Below, one piece after another: positions 4,216 to 5,935 of a stretch of DNA of 5,935 nucleotides. The notes beneath the pieces were generated by a model. That model was not told the DNA's origin. It did no database searches and saw only the letters and a list, made by a program, of their open reading frames with translations. The stretch's first letter is position 1, and each line of letters starts with the position of its first letter. The translations under genes were made by a program, and so were the position numbers. The stretch comes from RUG191 sp045642225 (lineage in GTDB: Bacteria; Bacillota; Clostridia; Lachnospirales; Lachnospiraceae), in assembly GCA_045642225.1 (NCBI GenBank), contig JAZUIN010000017.1, forward strand, positions 1 through 5,935, in the 5' to 3' direction.

Positions 4216-4983
4216 TTGAATTTGTATTTTGAATTATTGAAAACTCCAGTATTTACTGTGGAGGATGTAAATAAATATTACGATAATATGGACAGTGCAC
4301 GATCTGCAATCAAACGACTGATGAAAGAAGGAATGGTAGCAAAAATCCGCAACAATATGTATACCTGCATCAGTGGCGAGACTGGAGCTCCTGTCGCCAA
4401 TCGATTTCAGATAGCAAGTAAAATTACGCCAACATCTTATGTGTCTCATCATACAGCTATGGAATATTACGGGATAACTGACCAGGTGTATTATGACGTC
4501 TATGTTGCTTCAGAAACCAGCTTTCGAGAATTTGATTTTGACGGATATACTTATCGATATGTGGCTTCTAAGGACATGGAAGGAGTGGAAACACTTGCAT
4601 TAAGCGGTGGAATCCGAATAACCAATCTGGAGCGAACTTTGGTAGACAGTGTAAAGGATATGGACAAGATTGCCGGAATTGAAGAAGTGCTTCAGGATAT
4701 TGGAAGCATGAAACGAATGCAGGAGAAAAGAGTGTTGAAGTATTTGGAGCTCTTATCGAATCAATTTCTGTATCAGAAGATGGGATTCTTCCTCTCGGAA
4801 CACAAGGAACAGATGGGATTGTCAGATGAATTCTTTGAGGTTTGTAAAAGCCAGATTGGAAAGAGTAAACGTTACTTGACAAAGGATATGTCTGATGGAC
4901 GATATGTTGATGAATGGAAGCTTGTGATTCCAGAGAATATTTATAATCTGAAAAATGGGGTGATGGAAGATGCCACAATATAA
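4216..4983 (+). CDS. abiEi: Type IV toxin-antitoxin system antitoxin, AbiEi family
   Basis: Start set at TTG 4216: GGAGG at 4203-4207 sits 8 nt upstream, and the in-frame ATG at 4201 overlaps that ribosome site. Product 255 residues, full length for the family. Residues about 1-55 form the N-terminal winged helix (PVFTVEDVNKYYDNMDSARS, then AIKRLMKEGMVAKIRNNMYT). The AbiEi core motifs follow: SYVSHHTAMEYYG at 74-86, VYYDVYVAS at 91-99, and RITNLERTLVDSVKDMD at 134-150. AbiEi represses the operon and counters the toxin AbiEii without binding it directly (type IV). The toxin gene overlaps by 14 nt but is truncated, so this is an orphan antitoxin that may still regulate or immunise against related AbiEii toxins. 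Confidence 0.9.
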   Translation: MNLYFELLKTPVFTVEDVNKYYDNMDSARSAIKRLMKEGMVAKIRNNMYTCISGETGAPVANRFQIASKITPTSYVSHHTAMEYYGITDQVYYDVYVASETSFREFDFDGYTYRYVASKDMEGVETLALSGGIRITNLERTLVDSVKDMDKIAGIEEVLQDIGSMKRMQEKRVLKYLELLSNQFLYQKMGFFLSEHKEQMGLSDEFFEVCKSQIGKSKRYLTKDMSDGRYVDEWKLVIPENIYNLKNGVMEDATI

Positions 4984-5158
4984 TAGAGCCGAACTTGGAA
5001 GAATGGCTAAAGAAAGTGGTTTCGTGAGAGACACCTTTGAAAAGGTGTTTCGATTAAAAGAAATACTCAGATTCTTAAATGAGGATGATTTTTTTGAGAG
5101 AACATTTGTTCTTAAGAGGGGGATAGCGAGTAATCTTACAGAATATTGTATGCGATAA
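4970..5158 (+). pseudogene. abiEii: AbiEii nucleotidyltransferase toxin, N-terminal fragment
   Basis: ATG 4970 overlaps the end of abiEi, the normal arrangement. The 62 residues begin MPQYNRAELGRMAKESGFVR and DTFEKVFRLKEILRFL, matching AbiEii toxins from Lachnospiraceae as I know them. At 48-56 the family signature LKGGTAINL has become LKRGIASNL: the first Gly of the nucleotidyltransferase GG/GS motif is Arg. The frame then stops after NLTEYCMR, just where NLPRLSVDIDLD (with the metal-binding aspartates) should follow. Intact AbiEii is about 250-300 residues. No matching continuation is seen in any frame before the next gene at 5201. The toxin is dead on two counts. Confidence 0.82.
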
Positions 5159-5200
5159 TCTTATGACAGAAAATGAAAAAATAGTAAAGGATGTGGAAAG

Positions 5201-5830
5201 ATGGAGATACAAGATATTGTAAATTATAGGTTGCTTAATCATAAAAATAAAAGATTATTAGATCCGCACGTTGTAATAGTAGGTGCAGGAGCGTCCGTTG
5301 CGGCATGCAAAAAAGATAAGAACGGAAAAGAAGTTCCATTACTGAGAGATATACATAAAACATTAGGAATTTCTTCGGAATTAGAAAAATATAATTTTGG
5401 GGACGAACAAATGTCTGATTTTGAAAAATTATTTTCTGATATATATGGGAAAATAGAATTTAAAGAGTTACAGGCAAAATTAGAGTTTGAAGTTTGTGAC
5501 TACTTTAGTAAATTGATGATTCCAGATGAACCTACGCTATATGATTATTTGATATTGTCATTAACAGAAAAAGATGCAATCATATCATTTAATTGGGATC
5601 CATTTTTGATGCAAGCATATAGACGGAATATTAGTGTGGAAAATCTTCCAGAGTTAATATTTCCACATGGAAATGCAGGGGTTGGATTGTGTTATAATTG
5701 CAAAATTAAAGGATATTCAAATTGTTTGTGTCCAAAGTGTTTTAAAGAGTTGAAACAGATGCCATTGTTATATCCAATAGGTAAGAAGGATTATAATAGA
5801 CTAACTATTAAAAGTCAAGTCGAAAAATGA
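5201..5830 (+). pseudogene. SIR2-like NAD-binding protein, C-terminally truncated
   Basis: ATG 5201 with AAAGGA at 5186-5191; 209 residues to TGA 5828-5830. Sirtuin landmarks appear in order: GAGAS at 28-32 in the first NAD-binding loop, ISFNWDPF at 128-135 (N131, D133), the catalytic-type HG at 156-157, and a zinc knuckle with C164, C167, C177 and C180 (C175 extra). PLLYPIGKKDYN at 188-199 is typical of a SIR2-like subfamily common in defence islands. After IKSQ the family usually has W-E and a helix leading to an IFGYxAP strand. Here the frame stops at VEK, yet the same frame beyond the stop (5831-5872) reads YFLNKVQKCILDIF, which still looks like that helix, so a nonsense change plus later deletion destroyed the gene. 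Intact members deplete NAD or act in abortive phage defence; that role is inferred. Confidence 0.78.
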
Positions 5831-5875
5831 TATTTTTTGAATAAAGTGCAGAAATGCATTTTAGATATATTTTGA
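5831..5875 (+). pseudogene. Residual SIR2-like coding sequence past the stop
   Basis: In frame with the SIR2-like gene, directly after its TGA, 14 codons read YFLNKVQKCILDIF before TGA at 5873-5875. Family members have a helix of this kind followed by TIFGYxAP; the final DIF may be the start of that strand. This supports loss of function by point mutation and not by insertion at 5828. Confidence 0.45.
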
Positions 5876-5935
5876 ACTCAGTTATAGTTCTACGAACCTT
5901 GAAAACTGCATGACAAAAAGAGCATCGTTTTAGGT
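5876..5935 (+). promoter_or_regulatory. boxA-like motif at window edge
   Basis: GAACCTTGAAAACTGCAT at 5894-5911 resembles the antitermination motif (TTGAAAACTG) found in Firmicute rRNA leaders and 16S-23S spacers, and in some CRISPR leaders. Nothing downstream within the window decides between these. There is no repeat unit visible and no rRNA sequence before 5935. Confidence 0.35.

Noticed and set aside
4201..4218. ATG at 4201 as start of abiEi
   Set aside because: GGAGG at 4203-4207 overlaps it and is perfectly spaced for TTG 4216; family N-termini also begin at NLYFELL.
4568..4978. 136-codon minus-strand frame
   Set aside because: Fully antisense to abiEi, whose protein matches its family throughout; typical shadow frame rich in Pro, His and Ser.
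5163..5222. 19-codon ORF (MTENEKIVKDVERW...) between abiEii and the SIR2-like gene
   Set aside because: It overlaps the start of the SIR2-like gene in another frame, has no ribosome site, and does not match the AbiEii continuation I would expect.
5921..5935. Start of a type II CRISPR repeat (GTTTTAGGT)
   Set aside because: Only nine bases are visible and no second copy exists in the window, so a repeat cannot be claimed.

Overview
The window looks like a low-GC Firmicute, most likely a gut Lachnospiraceae or related Clostridia. This rests on AT-rich coding sequence, strong GGAGG-type Shine-Dalgarno sites, TTG start usage, and gene families I associate with that group (XRE-DUF3990 module, AbiEi/AbiEii, Maff2). 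It is an accessory region: a patchwork of toxin-antitoxin and defence genes with mobile-element debris. No housekeeping operon is visible.

Layout. (1) 20-1539: a two-gene module, an XRE-HTH/DUF3990 protein followed by its small partner. Its first gene is spoiled in this assembly: 861-944 is an MGI/BGI DNBSEQ adapter pair around a 10-nt barcode, flanked by two near-identical copies of the gene's 3' end. The natural protein should end at 1039 with ...YIDEILK, about 284 residues; the apparent stop at 899-901 lies in the barcode. (2) 1574-1639: the first 21 codons of a HicB-type antitoxin, cut off. (3) 1652-2766: an unknown five-helix membrane protein and a flavodoxin-fold FMN reductase with a compact four-cysteine motif. 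(4) 2772-2990: an internally deleted remnant of an AAA/DUF4143 ATPase. (5) 2991-4111: about 1.1 kb without a normal gene. It holds two + strand terminators of the same design with compensating base changes, a possible ~290-nt minus-strand transcript with its own promoter, small ORF, tRNA-like 3' domain and terminator, and a frameshifted remnant of a Maff2 mobile-element protein. (6) 4112-5158: an AbiE type IV toxin-antitoxin locus with intact antitoxin AbiEi and a toxin AbiEii cut to its first ~60 residues, its signature motif mutated. (7) 5201-5875: a SIR2-like NAD-binding protein broken before its C-terminal part. (8) The right edge carries a boxA-like motif of the kind seen before rRNA genes or CRISPR arrays; the window stops before this can be resolved.

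How it fits together: several defence or toxin genes (HicB, AAA/DUF4143, AbiEii, SIR2) are broken, while regulators and antitoxins (AbiEi, perhaps the DUF3990 partner) survive. That is the expected signature of a decaying island formed by repeated insertion and deletion of mobile elements. The most unusual biological candidate is the minus-strand transcript at about 3394-3685. The most certain observation is the sequencing-adapter chimera at 861-944, which anyone using this contig should correct first.
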